DNA from: Bacillota bacterium
GTDB taxonomy: Bacteria; Bacillota; Clostridia; Christensenellales; CAG-138
Length of the DNA: 7,823 nt
Direction of reading: 5' to 3'
Assembly: GCA_023453725.1 (NCBI GenBank)
Contig: JAEXTB010000215.1
Location: forward strand, 1 to 7,823
A program made the translations under genes and the position numbers. Below are positions 6,159 through 7,823 of the stretch, piece after piece (position 1 is the first letter of the stretch; each line of letters opens with the position of its first letter). The notes beneath the pieces are model-generated. The model worked only from the letters and a program-made list of their open reading frames with translations, was not told where the DNA came from and did not search any database.

Positions 6159-7208
6159 CTACACTCCCCCATCGTCTTCTGATAATACGCGGCGGCGCAG
6201 CTGGCCGCACGCACCCTCGATATCCGTGCCCATCTCCCGCCGCACGGTGGCGGAAACGTGCCGTTCATTGAGCCATGCCGCAAACTGCATTGCCTGCTTC
6301 CGCGTCGCCCCTTTTAAATCCCGCTCCGGCACAGGGTTGAGCGGTATGAGGTTGACATGGCAGTTAATGCCCTTGAGCCGGACGGCCAGCGCCATAGCGT
6401 CCTCCTTGGACGCATTGACGCCATCAATAAGGGCATATTCAAATATCACACGCCTGCCGGTTTGTTCCGCATACGTTTTTGCAGCGCTTAACACAGCATC
6501 AATGGGATATGTCCGGTTGATGGGCATGATGGCGCTGCGCTGTTCATCGGAATGCGCGTGTAAGGACACACACAGCGTCACATGCGGCGCTTCGGAAGCA
6601 AGCCGCTTCATGTTGGGTATGAGCCCGCAGGTGGAAAGCGAAATATTGCGCGGACTGATCCCCAGGCCTTCCGGCGACACGGCGCGATGCAAAAACGCAA
6701 CCACGTTATCATAATTATCGAGCGGTTCGCCGCTGCCCATGAGCACAATGTTTGTGACAGCGCGTCCACTCTCCGTCTTGGGTTCGTCCCGCTCAATGGC
6801 GGTAACCTGCGAAAGCATCTCACCCGCCGTCAAGTTCCGTACGCGTCCATCGAGCGTGGAAGCGCAGAATGCGCAATTCATCCGGCACCCCACCTGTGTA
6901 GAGAGGCAAAGCGTATTGCCGTGGTGGTAGCGCATTAGGACGCCCTCCACCAGGTTTCCGTCTTCAAGCGCAAACAGGTATTTGACCGTGCCGTCCTGCG
7001 CGGAAGCATATTTTTGATGGATGGATGCTCCGCCAAAAGGAATTTTACCCAGCTCTTCGCGCAGGGCTTTGGGCAGGTTTGTCATTTCCTCCGGGCGCAT
7101 GCCGCGCATGAGCCATTCGTTCACCTGTTTGGCGCGAAAAGCGGGCTGTCCCAGGCTTTTAATAAGCTCCTGCAATTCCTCCGGGGTATACTCCATCAAA
7201 TGTTTCAT
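6159..7208 (-). CDS. rlmN: Dual-specificity 23S rRNA/tRNA adenine-C2 methyltransferase RlmN (radical SAM)
   Basis: RlmN methylates C2 of adenosine 2503 in 23S rRNA and, in E. coli, of A37 in some tRNAs, using SAM and a [4Fe-4S] cluster. The protein is 349 aa. The radical-SAM cluster motif is GCRMNCAFC with C108, C112 and C115. The two mechanistic cysteines equivalent to E. coli C118 and C355 are C101 (in TLCLSTQVGC) and C334 (in MGTDIEGACGQL). The SAM-site motif is MGSGEPLDNYDN (158-169). The N-terminal helical part (about 1-60, PEELQELIKSLGQPAFRAKQVNEWL) is the RNA-recognition region typical of RlmN. The ATG at 7208 was chosen because MKHLMEYTPEELQELI is a family-like start and GAGG (7214-7217) lies 5 nt upstream. 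It overlaps the rsmB stop as ATGA, implying translational coupling. The frame stays open 113 codons further upstream, but only inside rsmB. An alternative ATG at 7196 is less likely. Confidence 0.96.
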   Translation of the reverse strand: MKHLMEYTPEELQELIKSLGQPAFRAKQVNEWLMRGMRPEEMTNLPKALREELGKIPFGGASIHQKYASAQDGTVKYLFALEDGNLVEGVLMRYHHGNTLCLSTQVGCRMNCAFCASTLDGRVRNLTAGEMLSQVTAIERDEPKTESGRAVTNIVLMGSGEPLDNYDNVVAFLHRAVSPEGLGISPRNISLSTCGLIPNMKRLASEAPHVTLCVSLHAHSDEQRSAIMPINRTYPIDAVLSAAKTYAEQTGRRVIFEYALIDGVNASKEDAMALAVRLKGINCHVNLIPLNPVPERDLKGATRKQAMQFAAWLNERHVSATVRREMGTDIEGACGQLRRRVLSEDDGGV

Positions 7209-7823
7209 GTTTTCCTCACCCGCGCGATAAAAAAACCTTCCGTATGGTGTTTGTGCGGCAAAAGCTGTACCATGCCGCTTTCTAAGTTCTCTAACGTTTC
7301 CGGGAGGAACGGCGTTAACGGTTCCAGCCGGAATTCCGGATGCCGTATGAGGAACGATTTGACCTGGTCCTCGTTTTCCCGTTCCGAAATCGTACAGCTT
7401 GCGTAAACCAATGTGCCGCCGGGTTTGACATACTGCGCGCAGGTTTCTAAAATCCGGCGCTGCGTTTCGACCAACGCCGCTACGCCTTCCGACGTCTTTG
7501 TGTAGCGGACGTCGGGCTTGCTGTGCGCAACCCCAAGGCCGGAGCAAGGGACGTCCAACAGCACAACATCAAACGCTTCCCTGCAATCCTCCACAAGTTC
7601 CGCTGCGTCCTGTACGCGGGTTTCTACTGGAACATACAGCCGTGCGAATGTTTTGTCCATCAATTCCTTGCGGTGCGGATGCAGTTCCCAGGCGGTAATT
7701 ACAATCTTCGGCTCGAGCGCATACAGATACGCGCTTTTCCCGCCGGGGGCTGCGCAGGCGTCGAACACGCGCATATTTGGTTTTACGCCGCATGCACGGC
7801 AGACCAGTATGGCGCTTTCACTC
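7205..7823 (-). CDS. rsmB: 16S rRNA (cytosine-C5)-methyltransferase RsmB/Sun family, C-terminal part (5' end outside window)
   Basis: This is the catalytic domain of an RNA m5C methyltransferase; RsmB modifies C967 of 16S rRNA. The reading frame is open to the right edge, reading ESAILVCRACGVKPN before MRVFDACAAPGGKS, so the Met at 7774 is internal and the gene is cut by the window, not truncated. Visible motifs: SAM-binding motif I DACAAPGGKSAYL; motif IV LLDVPCSGLGVAHSKPDVRY with a Cys at 7544-7546; motif VI LVYASCTISERENEDQV with a Cys at 7394-7396. These are the two conserved cysteines of the family, the motif VI one being the nucleophile in RsmB/Sun proteins. The C-terminus (LLPHKHHTEGFFIARVRK) is the usual family ending. 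The N-terminal NusB-like RNA-binding domain that separates RsmB from RsmF-type relatives is outside the window. The neighbouring rlmN supports RsmB, since rsmB-rlmN is a common pair in Bacillus-type genomes. Confidence 0.93.
   Translation of the reverse strand, partial: SESAILVCRACGVKPNMRVFDACAAPGGKSAYLYALEPKIVITAWELHPHRKELMDKTFARLYVPVETRVQDAAELVEDCREAFDVVLLDVPCSGLGVAHSKPDVRYTKTSEGVAALVETQRRILETCAQYVKPGGTLVYASCTISERENEDQVKSFLIRHPEFRLEPLTPFLPETLENLESGMVQLLPHKHHTEGFFIARVRKT

Noticed and set aside
7209..7547. In-frame 113-codon extension of rlmN
   Set aside because: It lies wholly within rsmB, has composition unlike RlmN, and the ATG at 7208 has a ribosome binding site and gives a normal-length protein.

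Overview
The window is a compact block of bacterial housekeeping genes, all on the minus strand, so transcription runs from right (high coordinates) to left. It holds seven protein-coding genes, two of them cut by the window edges. In order of transcription they are rsmB (5' part missing), rlmN, whiA, an HPr-family gene, dnaE, pfkA and an rlmD-type gene (3' part missing). Spacers range from a 4-nt overlap to 43 nt. No tRNA, rRNA, mobile element, CRISPR array or convincing terminator is visible, and no stretch over 300 bases lacks a gene. The layout fits one polycistronic unit that extends past both ends of the window.

The organism is most likely a Bacillota (Firmicutes) member, probably Clostridia-like, with GC near one half. 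WhiA followed by an HPr-like protein, the DnaE with a metal-competent PHP domain, AGGAGG-type ribosome binding sites and the dnaE-pfkA adjacency all point that way. This is inference from gene content and sequence style, since no similarity search was possible.

Right part (6159-7823): rsmB and rlmN, a 16S rRNA m5C methyltransferase and a radical-SAM m2A methyltransferase, share an ATGA stop/start overlap. Middle (4937-6155): whiA starts 3 nt after rlmN and is followed by an 84-residue HPr-family protein. That protein keeps the regulatory Ser46 but has Arg where HPr has its catalytic His15, as in the Crh proteins of Bacillus. Left part (1-4920): dnaE (DNA polymerase III alpha, 1159 aa), pfkA (6-phosphofructokinase, 320 aa) and the N-terminal third of a TRAM/[4Fe-4S] 23S rRNA m5U methyltransferase.

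Together the genes cover rRNA modification (three methyltransferases), division and chromosome control (WhiA), carbon-status signalling (Crh-like protein), replication and glycolysis. The most interesting points are the His15-to-Arg HPr paralogue between whiA and dnaE, its possible link through fructose-1,6-bisphosphate to the downstream pfkA, a PFK whose effector site and substrate-site residues differ from the E. coli pattern, and a perfect 7-bp inverted repeat between pfkA and the rlmD-type gene. I found no wholly unknown gene system here.
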